A stretch of DNA of 64,000 nt from Paracoccaceae bacterium (GCA_024742695.1 JANSXY010000002.1:1-64000); one strand, 5' to 3'. Shown: positions 33,527 through 43,943, counted from the first letter of the stretch. Made by a program: numbers and translations. Notes: a model not told the origin generated them from the sequence alone.

Positions 33527-35107
33527 CTATCGAAGAAGCGCCGCGGCCTTGTGTGCGACCGCGATAACGGGTGCGTTCGTGTTGCCGCTCGGGATCGTCG
33601 GCATGACGGAGGCATCGGCGATCCGAAGACTGTCCAGTCCATGCACCCGGAGCCGTGCGTCCACGACGGTGCCGAGCGCCGCTGTCCCGACCGGGTGATA
33701 GTTCGTCTTGACCGTAGAACGGACGTGGTTGCGGAGCGCCTCGCCATCGCTTTGGGAGGCCTTGGGGAGAATCTCCTCGACGACCATGTCTGATAAGGGC
33801 GCCTGACGAAGTATCGACCTGCAGATCTCGAGGCCCCTTAGGATGGTCTCCATGTCGCGCGTGTCGTCGAGATATCCTGGCTCGAAATTCGACCTGCTTT
33901 CGGGCGCCGAGGGATCCAGGCGGATTGTACCGCGCGACTTCGGCCGCAGCAGGCAGGAATTCAGGGTCACACCCCAAGTCGGCTCGGCGCCGGTCACGGT
34001 CCGATCGAGATAGACGGTGGGCACGCAGTAAATCTGCAGATCGGCCCTGGCACCATCGCCAGAGGTTACGAAGGCGCAGGCTTCGACGCCGGTGCTCGTG
34101 ACCGGTCCGCTCCGGGTCAAGAGGTAGCGCACCCCATGCCGCAGCATTGCTAGCCCCTTGTCCTGACCGAAGTATCCCAACCCGCGCCTGAGCGTAGCCA
34201 CGACCGGCGCCTCGCAATGATCCTGCAAGTTTGCGCCGATCGCAGGATTGTCGAGCACCAGGTCGATGCCGCAGTCGCGCAAGTGGTCGGCCGGTCCGAT
34301 GCCGGAGCGCATGAGCAGAAGCGGCGTCGCGAGCGCCCCAGCGCAAAGCACCACATCGGATGCCGCGCGGACTATCTCTGTCTGGCCTTCGTGGGCATAT
34401 TCAACGCCGACCGCGCGACCGCCTTCGACCAAGATACGCCGCACCTCGGAGCCCGACAGAATACGGAGGTCTGGGTGCCGTTTCAGGGGTTCCAAGAAGG
34501 CGCCAACGACACTGCTGCGCCGACGTGATTGCCGGTCGATCGTGTGCTGCATAAACCCGGCACCTGCCTGGGCGGCCCCGTTGAAGTCGTCCGTCAGGGG
34601 AATGCCTCTCGCCGCGCAGGCCTCGAGGAACGCAAGGCTGACCTCGTTGTGGTGGCCGAGGTGCGAGACCTTCAACGGTCCTTCCTTGCCATGCCAAGGG
34701 TCCCCGAGTTCGGCATTTCCCTCGACGGCCTTGAAATGTGGGAGCAGCCCCTCGAAACTCCAGTCCCGCGAGGCCGCGGCTTCGGCCCACGCCTCGTAGT
34801 CTTCGGGCTGGCCGCGCATGTAGACCATGGCGTTGACGGCGGAGCCGCCGCCGAGGATGCGGGCCTGCGGCACGATCAGGCTGCGTCCGCCGAGTGCCCT
34901 TTGCGGCGTGCTCTCGTGGAACTCTAGGAAGCGGTCGGAAGCGAGGAACTTCATGTACCCGGCCGGTAAGTCGAGCATCCAGTGACCCCGCGACGGTCCC
35001 GCTTCGAGCAGGAGGACCTTCGCGCCGAAATCGCCGACGAGCCGCGCGGCGAGAACAGATCCGGAGGACCCGCCGCCGACGATCACGACATCGGGGTCGA
35101 ACGCCAT
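33527..35107 (-). CDS. GMC-family oxidoreductase (choline/alcohol dehydrogenase-like)
   Basis: A 526-residue FAD enzyme. The N-terminal dinucleotide motif VVIVGGGSSGSVLAARL, the GMC signature around RILGGGSAVNAMVYMRG, a second signature near GALATPLLLMRSGIGP and the C-terminal TNYHPVGTAALG (catalytic His) are all present. Such enzymes oxidise alcohols, polyols or sugars. It is the last gene of the LacI operon; an in-frame GTG at 35113 overlaps the kinase stop, but ATG 35107 is the conservative start. Confidence 0.92.
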   Translation of the reverse strand: MAFDPDVVIVGGGSSGSVLAARLVGDFGAKVLLLEAGPSRGHWMLDLPAGYMKFLASDRFLEFHESTPQRALGGRSLIVPQARILGGGSAVNAMVYMRGQPEDYEAWAEAAASRDWSFEGLLPHFKAVEGNAELGDPWHGKEGPLKVSHLGHHNEVSLAFLEACAARGIPLTDDFNGAAQAGAGFMQHTIDRQSRRRSSVVGAFLEPLKRHPDLRILSGSEVRRILVEGGRAVGVEYAHEGQTEIVRAASDVVLCAGALATPLLLMRSGIGPADHLRDCGIDLVLDNPAIGANLQDHCEAPVVATLRRGLGYFGQDKGLAMLRHGVRYLLTRSGPVTSTGVEACAFVTSGDGARADLQIYCVPTVYLDRTVTGAEPTWGVTLNSCLLRPKSRGTIRLDPSAPESRSNFEPGYLDDTRDMETILRGLEICRSILRQAPLSDMVVEEILPKASQSDGEALRNHVRSTVKTNYHPVGTAALGTVVDARLRVHGLDSLRIADASVMPTIPSGNTNAPVIAVAHKAAALLR

Positions 35108-35109
35108 CG

Positions 35110-36723
35110 TCACGTCCCGGCAGCCGCTTCCCGCGCCAACGCATGCAGGCGCTGGTAAAGGTCGAAGCGATTTTCGTGCCAGTGACGCAGCGCGCCGGTG
35201 GCGGGTTTGTAGACGGCGGCGTTCCGCGACATCCGGGCCATGGCGCCTGTCATGTCGTCGAAGGCCCCCGAGGCCACCGCGCCGAGTATCGCCGCGCCGA
35301 GGAGGACAGGCTCCTCTGTTTCAGGACCGATCACGGTGCAGCCTGTTCCGTCCGCCAGCAACTGGCGCACCAGGTCGCCCCGCGCCGCGCCGCCGCTGAC
35401 GACGATTTGGCGCGTCATGATGCCGGCGGCCGCCTGCGCCTCGATGATCTGACGGAGACCGTAGGCAAGGCCGCAGATAGCCGCCACATAGAGGCTAACG
35501 AGATCGTCGATATCGGCCTCCAGACCGATGCCGAGGACAATTGCCCGCGTGTTGGGGTCGGCGAACGGCGCACGGTTGCCGAGGACTTCGGGCACGACAT
35601 GGTAGGTGCTCGCAAGACGCGTGGCCTCGCTTGCCTGCCCCACCCGGCTCACGGCCGCCCGGGCGAGGATATCGGGGAGCGAGTGGCCGCTTTGCCTCGC
35701 TTCGGCGCTCGCGACCTCATAGGCCGGATGCCCTGACAGCAACCGCTCGATCGCCGCGCCGGCGGCGGACTGACCGCCCTCATTGAGCCATAGTCCGGGC
35801 ACCATGGCCGAGTGATAGGGACCCCAGACACCCGGCACCATGACCGGTTCGGCCGTGGTAGTCATGGTGCAGGACGAGGTTCCGAAGACATAGGCCATCG
35901 TGCTGTCGATGTCGTCCACGCCCCCTGCCCCGACTGTTCCGATCCCACCCGCATGCGCGTCGATCAGACCGGCGCCGACGGGCGTTCCCGCCTGGAGGCC
36001 AAGGTCTGCCGCGGCGGCTTCGGTCAGCCCGTTGCCCAACGCAGCGCCGGGGGCAACGACCTCGGTCCCGATCCGGGCGAAGCCCTCGTCGGCCAGCGTA
36101 CCGAGCCCCACCTGCTCGAAGTAGGTCGGATCCCATGCGTGCTGGTGCGCGAGGTACGTCCACTTGCAGGTCAGCGTACAGGACGACCTTGCGAGTGAGC
36201 CGGTGGCGCGCCAGGTGAGGTAGTCGGCGAGATCGAAGAACTGCCAGGCGCGGGCGAAGGTCTCGGGCCGGTACTCCAAAAGCCAGAGGAGCTTGGGCGT
36301 CTCCATCTCCGGGGAAATCCTGCCGCCCACGTAGTCGAGCACCGGGTGACCCGCGGCGTTGATCCGATTGGCCTGGTCGGTCGCGCGGTGGTCCATCCAG
36401 ACGATGATGTTGCGCGCCGGGTCCTCGGAAGGGCCCACGGCCAGCGGCTGGCCGCCCGGTCCGAGGACAACCAGCGAGCATGTCGCGTCGACGCCCATGC
36501 CCGCGATATCACCGGCGCCAAGCCCCGCGGCGGCCAGCGCTTCGCGAGAGGCCGCACAGACCGCGGCCCAGATCTCGTCCGAGCTTTGCTCGAAGATCTC
36601 GCCCGCCTCGCGGAAGAGCGTGATCGGCCGGGACGCCACCCCGGCCAGCCTGCCATCGCCGTCGAACACGCCGGCGCGCGCGCTGCCGGTGCCGACGTCG
36701 ATGCCGAGAAAATGGTATGCCAT
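35110..36723 (-). CDS. FGGY-family carbohydrate kinase (ribulokinase-like)
   Basis: A 537-residue sugar kinase with both FGGY halves: FLGIDVGTGSARAGVFD for phosphate binding at the N-terminus, MDHRATDQANRI in the substrate domain, GAGLIDAHAGGIGTVGAG in the middle and VVSGGAARGDLVRQLLADGTG for ATP binding in the C-half. Length and the IDAHAGG pattern suggest a pentulose kinase (ribulokinase or D-ribulose kinase group). It probably traps the ketose produced by the oxidoreductases and epimerase encoded beside it. Confidence 0.92.
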   Translation of the reverse strand: MAYHFLGIDVGTGSARAGVFDGDGRLAGVASRPITLFREAGEIFEQSSDEIWAAVCAASREALAAAGLGAGDIAGMGVDATCSLVVLGPGGQPLAVGPSEDPARNIIVWMDHRATDQANRINAAGHPVLDYVGGRISPEMETPKLLWLLEYRPETFARAWQFFDLADYLTWRATGSLARSSCTLTCKWTYLAHQHAWDPTYFEQVGLGTLADEGFARIGTEVVAPGAALGNGLTEAAAADLGLQAGTPVGAGLIDAHAGGIGTVGAGGVDDIDSTMAYVFGTSSCTMTTTAEPVMVPGVWGPYHSAMVPGLWLNEGGQSAAGAAIERLLSGHPAYEVASAEARQSGHSLPDILARAAVSRVGQASEATRLASTYHVVPEVLGNRAPFADPNTRAIVLGIGLEADIDDLVSLYVAAICGLAYGLRQIIEAQAAAGIMTRQIVVSGGAARGDLVRQLLADGTGCTVIGPETEEPVLLGAAILGAVASGAFDDMTGAMARMSRNAAVYKPATGALRHWHENRFDLYQRLHALAREAAAGT

Positions 36724-36739
36724 CGGACCGCGCCCCCGG

Positions 36740-37468
36740 CTACATGTCGAGGCCGTGCGGGAGGATCGTGATGTCGCGGATCACGACGCCCCGCGGCCGG
36801 GTGAGCATGAACATGACCGCATCCGCGACCTCGCTGGCTTCCATCAGCGACTTCGCGGCCAGCGCCTCGTCCATCTTTGCCTTCGGCCAGTCGTCGAGAA
36901 GGGCCGTGATGACCGGCCCCGGCAGCACCGCGCCCATCCGGATCCCGTGTTCGATCAGTTGCCGGCGGGTGGAATGCACGAAGGCCTGAACCGCGAATTT
37001 CGACGCTGTATATATGGGTTCCCAGATCACCGGGATGACGCCCGCGACCGAGGACGTGAAGACGATATCGCCGCTCTTGCGCCCGATCATGTGGCGCAGA
37101 ACGGCGTGAACCGAACGGAAGGCCGCGTTGGTGTTGAGGTCGAGAACCCGGTCCCAGGTATCGGGATCGCCCTCGGCGACCTTGCCGCCGACATAGGCGC
37201 CAGCGTTCACGTGCAGGATGTCGAGGTGGCCGACCCGGTCGAGGATCGCAGGCATCATCCCCGAAACCGCGGCGCCGTCGAGAAGGTTCAGCGCCAGCGG
37301 ATGCGCGCTTGGCCCGAGCTGGCGGCAGGCGGCGTCGAGCCTGTCGGCATCGTTGTCGATCAGAACGGTCTCGACCCCGGCCGCGACGAGTGCCTCGGCG
37401 CAGGCGAATCCGATCCCGGATGCCCCGCCGGTGATCGCGGCTGTCTTCCCCGAGAGGTTGTCGGCCAT
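36740..37468 (-). CDS. Short-chain dehydrogenase/reductase
   Basis: A 242-residue classical SDR: NAD(P)-binding [24 protein letters not shown] (NAG variant), the catalytic Ser in FTSSVAGV and YTASK (YxxxK). An Asp after the second strand (LIDNDADRL) suggests NAD rather than NADP. It is likely to oxidise a polyol or sugar in this operon. ATG 37468 has an aaggaggg ribosome site. Confidence 0.92.
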   Translation of the reverse strand: MADNLSGKTAAITGGASGIGFACAEALVAAGVETVLIDNDADRLDAACRQLGPSAHPLALNLLDGAAVSGMMPAILDRVGHLDILHVNAGAYVGGKVAEGDPDTWDRVLDLNTNAAFRSVHAVLRHMIGRKSGDIVFTSSVAGVIPVIWEPIYTASKFAVQAFVHSTRRQLIEHGIRMGAVLPGPVITALLDDWPKAKMDEALAAKSLMEASEVADAVMFMLTRPRGVVIRDITILPHGLDM

Positions 37469-37515
37469 CTGGTCCCTCCTTCTGACTGGTCTCCCTGGAC
37501 GCCTTCGCGCGGCGG

Positions 37516-38586
37516 TCAGTTCATGTTGATCCTGAGATCGGCCTGGTCGAACACGTGGCACCGCTGGGGCGGCAGCGTGAGATAGACGGTCTGGTGGCTG
37601 TGGAAATTGCGTTCGCCGACGGCGCGGACGGTGATCATGCCGATCTTCTCGACCTCGACGTAGAGGAAGGCGTCGCTCCCGAGCTGTTCCTCGACCACGA
37701 TCGTGCCCTTCAGGTCGCCAGTATCGTGCGAATAGGTGATGTGTTCGGGCCGGATGCCGACGGTCAGCGGACCCGTGACGCGCGCCGTGTCGAGGTCGGA
37801 GATGGACAGGAGCGGGCCGTTCCTGACCTGCACCTTGCCGTCCGCCGTCGCATCCGCCCCGAGGAAGTTCATTTTCGGCGACCCGATGAAGCCCGCCACG
37901 AACTTGTTCACGGGCCGGTCGTAGAGCTCGATCGGCGTGGCGAACTGCTGCACGTCCCCGCCTTCGAGCACGACGATCCGGTCGGCCATCGTCATAGCCT
38001 CGACCTGGTCGTGGGTGACGTAGATCATCGTCGTCGCCAGCCGCTCGTGCAGCCGGACAAGCTCGATCCGCATCTGCACACGCAGCGCGGCATCGAGGTT
38101 CGACAGCGGTTCGTCGAAGAGGAAGGCGGCCGGCTCGCGGACGATGGCGCGGCCGATGGCGACGCGCTGCTGCTGGCCGCCGGACAACTCGCGCGGCTTG
38201 CGGTCGAGAAGCGCGTCGAGACCGAGGATCGCCGAGGCCTTGGCGACCTTGTCGGCGATCTCGGCCAGCGGCAGCCCGGCGATGCGGAGCCCGAAGCCGA
38301 TGTTGTCGCGCACGCTGATATGCGGAAAGAGCGCGTAGGACTGGAACACCATGGCCAGACCGCGCGAGGATGGCTTGGTGTGGGTCACGTCCTTTCCGTC
38401 GATAAGCACGTGACCGGAAGTGACGGTTTCGAGACCGGTGATCATGCGCAGCAGCGTCGACTTACCGCATCCCGAGGGCCCGACGAACACGACGAATTCG
38501 CCATCGGCGATTTCCAGGTCGATGTCGCGCAGTACCGAGACATCGCCGAAGGCCTTGTGGACGTCCTTGAGTACGATTTCACCCAT
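37516..38586 (-). CDS. ABC transporter ATP-binding protein (MalK/UgpC type)
   Basis: A 356-residue sugar-importer ATPase: Walker [15 protein letters not shown]-loop in [10 protein letters not shown], signature [14 protein letters not shown], Walker [14 protein letters not shown], switch His in [11 protein letters not shown], and a C-terminal TOBE/regulatory domain (VGIRPEHI). It energises the importer with the two permeases upstream in the operon. Its start overlaps the end of the epimerase gene by 8 bases. Confidence 0.95.
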   Translation of the reverse strand: MGEIVLKDVHKAFGDVSVLRDIDLEIADGEFVVFVGPSGCGKSTLLRMITGLETVTSGHVLIDGKDVTHTKPSSRGLAMVFQSYALFPHISVRDNIGFGLRIAGLPLAEIADKVAKASAILGLDALLDRKPRELSGGQQQRVAIGRAIVREPAAFLFDEPLSNLDAALRVQMRIELVRLHERLATTMIYVTHDQVEAMTMADRIVVLEGGDVQQFATPIELYDRPVNKFVAGFIGSPKMNFLGADATADGKVQVRNGPLLSISDLDTARVTGPLTVGIRPEHITYSHDTGDLKGTIVVEEQLGSDAFLYVEVEKIGMITVRAVGERNFHSHQTVYLTLPPQRCHVFDQADLRINMN

Positions 38587-39499
38587 GCTGAAGCACTCCT
38601 CGCTGACGCGGGGCGGCGAGGCCCTCGGTCTGCTGTGCCGAAACTACCTGCGCCCGCGTGTAGTCGAGCGCGTGGCCGATCAGATCCTCGCCGTCGGTCC
38701 AGAGGTTTCGCCAGATCCCTAGGATGCGGGACAGCTGGGGGTCGACCACCTCGGAGGAGAACGACTCGAACACCAGCGGACCTGAATAGTCGATCTGTGC
38801 CAGCGCGCGGAATATCGGAGGGAAGTCGATGGAGCCGGACCCGAGGTATCCCCGGTGGCATTCGCCCAGATGAAAGTAGCCCAGCCGGTCGCCCGTCTCG
38901 ACGATGGCGCGGGCCGCGTCCGCTTCCTCGATATGCATGTGGTAGGTATCGAGATGAACCTTGACGTTCGGCGCGCCGATCATTTCGCAGAGCGCCACGC
39001 CCTGGGCGGCGGTATTGGCGATGTTGGTCTCGTAGCGGTTGACCACCTCCATCCCGATGGTGATCCCGCTCTTGTCGGCCTCAGCGCAGACCCGGCGCAG
39101 CACGTCGACACTGGCCCGAAGCCCGTCCTCGGTTGCCGGTTCGTGGTATTTCATCAGCGCCGAGTAGAGGATCCCGCAGATATGCGTCGCCCCGATGTCT
39201 CGTGCGATGGCGACGACCTTCATCAGAAGCGCCTCGCCCCTTTCGACCTTGTCGGGATCGCCCGTCGAAAGGTCCGTCTCGGGTCCGAGCCCGAGCGAGA
39301 TCGTGGCGGAAAGCCCGTATTCCTGAAGCAGTTTCGCCGTCAGGGCGGCGTCGATCCGGTCGGGATCGAGCGCGGGGATCTCGATCAGGTCGTAGCCCAC
39401 CCGCGCCGTGCCCTCGATGGCCTTGCGCGCCTCGGCCTCGCTCCACCCGCCGACCCAGCAGAGCGCGTGGATCCCGAGCTTGTTGTCTCCGAACGACAT
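38579..39499 (-). CDS. Sugar isomerase/epimerase, D-tagatose 3-epimerase-like TIM barrel
   Basis: A 306-residue xylose-isomerase-like barrel. Metal-site residues expected for ketose 3-epimerases are visible: Glu in [10 protein letters not shown], Asp and His in [12 protein letters not shown], His in FHLGECHRG and Glu in [10 protein letters not shown]. Such enzymes epimerise ketoses at C3 (for example D-fructose/D-psicose or L-ribulose/L-xylulose). Between the permease and ATPase genes, it fits a pathway for a rare ketose or polyol. Confidence 0.9.
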   Translation of the reverse strand: MSFGDNKLGIHALCWVGGWSEAEARKAIEGTARVGYDLIEIPALDPDRIDAALTAKLLQEYGLSATISLGLGPETDLSTGDPDKVERGEALLMKVVAIARDIGATHICGILYSALMKYHEPATEDGLRASVDVLRRVCAEADKSGITIGMEVVNRYETNIANTAAQGVALCEMIGAPNVKVHLDTYHMHIEEADAARAIVETGDRLGYFHLGECHRGYLGSGSIDFPPIFRALAQIDYSGPLVFESFSSEVVDPQLSRILGIWRNLWTDGEDLIGHALDYTRAQVVSAQQTEGLAAPRQRGVLQHG

Positions 39500-39515
39500 G
39501 TCGGTCCCCTTTCGT

Positions 39516-40331
39516 TCAGTGCTTCACGGCACCCATCGTCAGTCCCGAGACGATGTGGCGCTGCATGATGATGGTGAAGATGACGGGCGGCAGGATCTGG
39601 ATGATCGTGGCCGCCGAGATGAGTTCCCAGTAGGTGCGCGTCACCGTCGAGAAGGACGAGATCACCACCGGGAACGTCCGGGCCTCGCGCGTCGTCAGGA
39701 AAAGCGCGAGCAGCAGTTCGTTCCAGGCGAAGATGAAGACGAAGGTCGCGACCGTGGCGATCCCGCTCTTGGCCAGGGGAAGCGCGACCAGCCGGAACGT
39801 CTGCACCCAGCTGCAGCCTTCCACGCGGGCCGCCTCGATGATCTCGCGCGGGATGTTTCGGAAGAACGACATCGCCACCCAGATCGCGAAGGGCAGGTTG
39901 AAGCCCGCGTAGACGATGATCAGCGCCGGGATCGTGTCGAGCATGCCGAATCCGTTGAACACCATGTAGAGCGGCACGGCGGCGGCAATGGGCGGCATCA
40001 TCCGCGTCGACAGGATCCAGTCGGCCAGGAAGTTCTGGGACCGGAACTGGAAATAGACGAGCCCGAAGGCGGCAGGCAGAGCGAGCGCCAGCGACAGAAC
40101 GGTGGCCCCGACCGTGACGATCAGGGAGTTCAGCAGGAACGGCCAGTTGTCGCTCAGGAGGACCTTGAAATTCTCGAGATAGGTGAAATCCGGCACCCAG
40201 ACCGGCGGCACCGCGTAGATGTCCACCACCGTCTTGAAGGCCGCCATGACCATCCAGATGATCGGCGCGGTGAAGATGAAGGTGATGAAAACGGCGGCGA
40301 CGAGCGGCAGCGCCTTGGTCTCGCGGTTCAT
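39516..40331 (-). CDS. Carbohydrate ABC transporter permease 2 (MalG type)
   Basis: A 271-residue membrane protein with six predicted spans and the EAA loop EAARVEGCSWVQTFRLVALPLAKSG. The N-terminus (FIFTAPIIWMVMAAFK) and C-terminus (TIIMQRHIVSGLTMGAVK) are typical of the second CUT1 permease. ATG 40331 overlaps the stop of the first permease gene by four bases. Confidence 0.94.
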   Translation of the reverse strand: MNRETKALPLVAAVFITFIFTAPIIWMVMAAFKTVVDIYAVPPVWVPDFTYLENFKVLLSDNWPFLLNSLIVTVGATVLSLALALPAAFGLVYFQFRSQNFLADWILSTRMMPPIAAAVPLYMVFNGFGMLDTIPALIIVYAGFNLPFAIWVAMSFFRNIPREIIEAARVEGCSWVQTFRLVALPLAKSGIATVATFVFIFAWNELLLALFLTTREARTFPVVISSFSTVTRTYWELISAATIIQILPPVIFTIIMQRHIVSGLTMGAVKH

Positions 40332-41251
40332 CGCTGGTTCCTCCGGAGGAATGACACGGCGAAGGTCGTCACGACGATCGACATCAGCAGGATGATCACC
40401 GCCGCGGCCGAGCCGTATCCGACTTGGAAGAAGCGGAAGTCCTGCCGGTAGGCGAAATAGGTTATCAGCTCGGTCGCGTCGCCCGGGCCACCGCGCGTCG
40501 TCACATAGACCAGATCGAAGAGCTTGAGATTGTCGATGACCCTGAGGATGAGCCCGATGATGATGACGTCGCGGATCGCCGGAAGCTCGATCCAGCGCGC
40601 GATGTGGTGCCACTTGGCCCCTTCGAGTTCGGCGGCTTCGTAGAGCGACGAGGGGATCGACACGAGCCCCGCCAGCATCAGCAGCATCATGAACGGCGTC
40701 CATTGCCAGGCGTTGATAAAGATTACCGTGGGCAGCGCGAACGTCGGGTCGCCGAACCACGACGGGCCTTCGACCCCGATGCTCGACAGAAGGTAGTTGG
40801 CGACCCCGAGCGTCGGGTTCAGGATGTAGCTGAACATCAGTCCGACGCAGATCGGCGTGATCATCATCGGCAGGATGGCGAGCGAACGAAGCACCTGTCC
40901 GGTGCGCATCTCGCGCAGCGACAGAAAGACCTTGGCGCAGAGAAAGCCGAAGACGATCTCGAGCGAAATAGACGACACGGTCAGGACGACGGTGTTCTGG
41001 ATGGCCTTCAGGAACAGCGGATCGGTCAGCAGGTTCTGGTAGTTCTCGAGCCCGATGAAGAACTTGCGGTCGAGCCGCGTCAGCCGGGCGTCGAACAGGC
41101 TGAGATAGACCGAATAGATGAAGGGAACGACGCTGAGCAGCAAGAGGTAGACCACGGCGGGAACCAGAAACAGGAGCTTGACGTTGCGCTCGTCATCCGC
41201 GGGGCGGACCGCGGTCCGTGGCACGTCGCTGGTCTCGGTCGCGTTTGCCAT
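40328..41251 (-). CDS. Carbohydrate ABC transporter permease 1 (MalF/UgpA type)
   Basis: A 307-residue permease with six spans and an EAA loop (YEAAELEGAKWHHIARWIELPAI). The start PAVVYLLLLSVVPFIYSVYLS is typical of CUT1 first permeases. ATG 41251 has a GGGGAAAG ribosome site; an upstream TTG would place that site inside the gene. It is paired with permease 2 by overlap. Confidence 0.94.
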   Translation of the reverse strand: MANATETSDVPRTAVRPADDERNVKLLFLVPAVVYLLLLSVVPFIYSVYLSLFDARLTRLDRKFFIGLENYQNLLTDPLFLKAIQNTVVLTVSSISLEIVFGFLCAKVFLSLREMRTGQVLRSLAILPMMITPICVGLMFSYILNPTLGVANYLLSSIGVEGPSWFGDPTFALPTVIFINAWQWTPFMMLLMLAGLVSIPSSLYEAAELEGAKWHHIARWIELPAIRDVIIIGLILRVIDNLKLFDLVYVTTRGGPGDATELITYFAYRQDFRFFQVGYGSAAAVIILLMSIVVTTFAVSFLRRNQR

Positions 41252-41292
41252 GTCGACTTTCCCCAATGGTCCCGATCCGGGCTTGATCCGAA

Positions 41293-41346
41293 GAGAGGCC
41301 GGGCGGCCCGGCCTCTCCCGGCAGGGGCGCGCCCGGAACCGGGCGC
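41293..41346 (-). promoter_or_regulatory. Two tandem hairpins between binding-protein and permease genes
   Basis: A near-perfect palindrome, GAGAGGCCGGGC then GCCCGGCCTCTC around one base (41293-41317), and a second stem, GCGCCCGG-AA-CCGGGCGC (41329-41346), fill the 107 bp gap. There is no T-run on the transcript strand. They probably stabilise the binding-protein mRNA or partly stop transcription. Confidence 0.6.
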
Positions 41347-41359
41347 ACCGTTCAGGACA

Positions 41360-42706
41360 TCACTTCAGAAGGCCCGCGCGCTGAAGCATCTGGGCGATGT
41401 TCTCGTTGGCTTCGTCCATCGCCTCCTGCGGTGTCGCGTCGCCGATGATGGCACGGTTCACCTGCAGGCCGAGCGCGTCGATCATCTCGAACGTCATCTC
41501 GTGGCGCGGGCGCAGTTCGGACCATGCCGCTTTGGCGGATTCGTAGAGCGTCGGGACCCACGGCTGCGCCGCAATGATCTCTTCATCCTGCATCGCCGAA
41601 TGACGGCTGGGCGGACCGCCGAGCATCACGAAGTCCTTGTGGGTCTCGGGCGCCGCGAACCAGCGCATGAAGTCCCAGGCCGCGTCCTTCTGCTGCGAAT
41701 GCGCGTTCAGGCACATGATCCAGCCGCCGACAGGGGGCACCGATTCCGCGCCCTCTGCATGCGGGAACATCGCCACGCCGAAGCTGTCGGTCACGCGGCT
41801 GATCTCCGGATCGGCGAAGAGCGGGGTCCGCACCGACCAGTTGTTGATCATCGCCACACGGCCCTGGGTGAAGGCATTCGCGCGCTCGTCCCAGGCGAAC
41901 TGCTCCACCCCAGGCGGGCCGTAGGGCACCATGTCTTTGAAGAACTGGATCATCTCGACCGCCTTGGACGAATTGAAGAGCGGCGTCTGGTCGGCATAGG
42001 CGTCGGGCGATCCCGGGTAGTTCGACTCCCACGGCTTGCCGCCTGCCGAGTAGATCCACTCGAAGAACTGCTGGCCGGCGGCCGAGCCACGCTGGAAGTT
42101 CATCGCCATACCGGCGACATCCGGATCGCCGTCGTCTTCGGCGAAGAAGCGGGCGACATCCATCAGTTCATCGAAGGTCTCGGGCACCTCGAGGCCATGC
42201 TGCTCGAACAGGTCGGTCCGGTAATGCAGCATGTGCCAGTAGCCCGCGATAGGCAGACACTGAAGCTGACCGTCCCAATAGGCCTGTCCGGCGAACGACT
42301 CGATGTAGTCGTCCATCGCGATGATCTCGGGATCAGCCTCGGCCACGAGTGGCTCGACCGGGTCGATGCATCCGCCGTCGACGAAGGCGCCGACCCAGAT
42401 CCCGTCGATGAACAGCACGTCGAATTCATCGCTGCCCTGCGAACAGGCGAGGATCTGCCGCTCATAGAGAGGGTCGTATCCGAACCCCTCGACGGTGACG
42501 TCCGCCCCGGTAACGGAGGTGAAGGTCGGCCCCATCTCCTGAAGCGCGCTGATGAACGGGTCCTGGATGGTCTGCACCCGAAGCGTGACGCCCGAGTGAT
42601 CGCCGAGTTCAGCCCCCCAGTCCTGCGCCACCGCGGCGCCGCCCACGACCGCAAGCGACAGAGCGAGCGTCGTGGTCGTCTTCAGTCTTCTCATAGCACG
42701 GTTCAT
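41360..42706 (-). CDS. Carbohydrate ABC transporter substrate-binding protein (family 1)
   Basis: A 448-residue periplasmic receptor of the SBP_bac_1/MalE type: signal peptide (residues 1-27, cleavage near GAAVAQ), then a two-lobed domain with VTLRVQTIQDPF, YWDGQLQCLPIAGYW, FTQGRVAMINNW and AAWDFMRWFAAPE. ATG 42706 has an AGGAGGA ribosome site. As first structural gene of the importer it should be made in excess. The ligand is probably a sugar or polyol. Confidence 0.93.
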   Translation of the reverse strand: MNRAMRRLKTTTTLALSLAVVGGAAVAQDWGAELGDHSGVTLRVQTIQDPFISALQEMGPTFTSVTGADVTVEGFGYDPLYERQILACSQGSDEFDVLFIDGIWVGAFVDGGCIDPVEPLVAEADPEIIAMDDYIESFAGQAYWDGQLQCLPIAGYWHMLHYRTDLFEQHGLEVPETFDELMDVARFFAEDDGDPDVAGMAMNFQRGSAAGQQFFEWIYSAGGKPWESNYPGSPDAYADQTPLFNSSKAVEMIQFFKDMVPYGPPGVEQFAWDERANAFTQGRVAMINNWSVRTPLFADPEISRVTDSFGVAMFPHAEGAESVPPVGGWIMCLNAHSQQKDAAWDFMRWFAAPETHKDFVMLGGPPSRHSAMQDEEIIAAQPWVPTLYESAKAAWSELRPRHEMTFEMIDALGLQVNRAIIGDATPQEAMDEANENIAQMLQRAGLLK

Positions 42707-42857
42707 TTCATCCTCCTCTGGCTGAACCATTCAAACTTCCAGCGCATCAGACAAACCTCTGCCGTTCGCGGCTGTGGCCGCGTTCGGACGGAGCGTCCGC
42801 GCACGTCGGTTTTTCGATTTTCGAAGCCCTCATCCGGACAGGGCATCGCCGCAATAA

Positions 42858-43913
42858 CTACTTCACTTCTGACGCCGCTCTCCCCCGGCGACCGCGAGTT
42901 TCTTCTGTTTTTTCAATGGGCTGAGATGATGCTCGCACGCGCAACTCGCATTCCAGGGGCAGCACCTCGATTTGCGAGTCGTCACCGTTCATGCGCCGCA
43001 ATAGCAGCGTCCATACCGCTTCTGCGATTTGCTCGACCGGCTGACGAACGGCGGTGATCGGCGTTCTGCGGGCAACCATCCACGGATAGTCATCGTAGCC
43101 CACGACCGACACATCGTACCCGACCTCAGCCTTCAACTCGGCAAGGCATGTCAGCGTGGCGAGCGTCGTCATGTCGGTCACTGCGAAGATGGCGGTCGGC
43201 ATCGGGTTCTTCACAAGCCAGCGCGCGAGGTGGGCAGCGGCGCGATCGGGAACCGGCCCCACCTCGACCAGATCGCTCTGGGCCCCTGCCGCCCTGATCC
43301 TTTCAATGGCCCCGTTGCACCGATCGTAGACACCAGAGATCTGCATGTCGGACGCGACGACCAGAACCCGGCGGTGCCCGAATTCCAGAAGATGCGAAGC
43401 GACCATCTTCCCCGCCGCCGCGTTGTCGACCCTGACCACATCGAACTCCTTGGTTTGAATACCGCGGTCGGTGATCACGATGGGCACCTCGTCCTTCACC
43501 TGAAGGAGCTGCTCGGGGATATTGTCCGAGGTCGGAACGACGATCATGCCGTCGGGCTGCCAGGAAAGCAGCGCGCTGACACGACCGCGCTCGGTCTCGA
43601 CGTCGTCCTTAGTGTTGGCGACGATGATCTGGTAGCCGTCCCGCTGGGCGTGTTCCTCGATCTCGGTCACGAGAGAGGTGAAGTACGGGTCGGAAAGGTC
43701 TGGCACCATGACCGTCACCACCCGGCTTTGGCCCGAACGCAAGTTGGAAGCTGCGCGGTTGACACGATAGCCCAGTTTCTTGGCCGCGTCGCGAACACGC
43801 GCGGCGAGGTCGTCATTGACGGGCTTCTTCCCGGAAAAGACGTTCGATACCGTTGCCGTGGAGACGCCTGCCGCGTCGGCCACCTGTTTGATGGATATCG
43901 GTCGCTTGGCCAT
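42858..43913 (-). CDS. LacI-family transcriptional regulator
   Basis: A 351-residue regulator: N-terminal LacI headpiece (ISIKQVADAAGVSTATVSNVFSG) with hinge helix (NRAASNLRSGQSR), then a periplasmic-binding-protein-like effector domain (VVTVMVPDLSDPYFTSLV, FDVVRVDNAAAGKMVASHLLEFGHRRV, ISVVGYDDYPW-like region). It lies upstream and co-directional with the transporter operon, with a palindromic operator ahead of it, so it probably controls itself and the operon in response to the imported sugar. Confidence 0.93.
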   Translation of the reverse strand: MAKRPISIKQVADAAGVSTATVSNVFSGKKPVNDDLAARVRDAAKKLGYRVNRAASNLRSGQSRVVTVMVPDLSDPYFTSLVTEIEEHAQRDGYQIIVANTKDDVETERGRVSALLSWQPDGMIVVPTSDNIPEQLLQVKDEVPIVITDRGIQTKEFDVVRVDNAAAGKMVASHLLEFGHRRVLVVASDMQISGVYDRCNGAIERIRAAGAQSDLVEVGPVPDRAAAHLARWLVKNPMPTAIFAVTDMTTLATLTCLAELKAEVGYDVSVVGYDDYPWMVARRTPITAVRQPVEQIAEAVWTLLLRRMNGDDSQIEVLPLECELRVRASSQPIEKTEETRGRRGRAASEVK

Positions 43914-43943
43914 TCTTCCTCCCTTCCGACTTATGCCGCCGGC

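Noticed and set aside
40424-43057. Long plus-strand open frame opposite the ABC permease and receptor genes
   Set aside because: Antisense shadow; all supporting motifs are on the minus strand.
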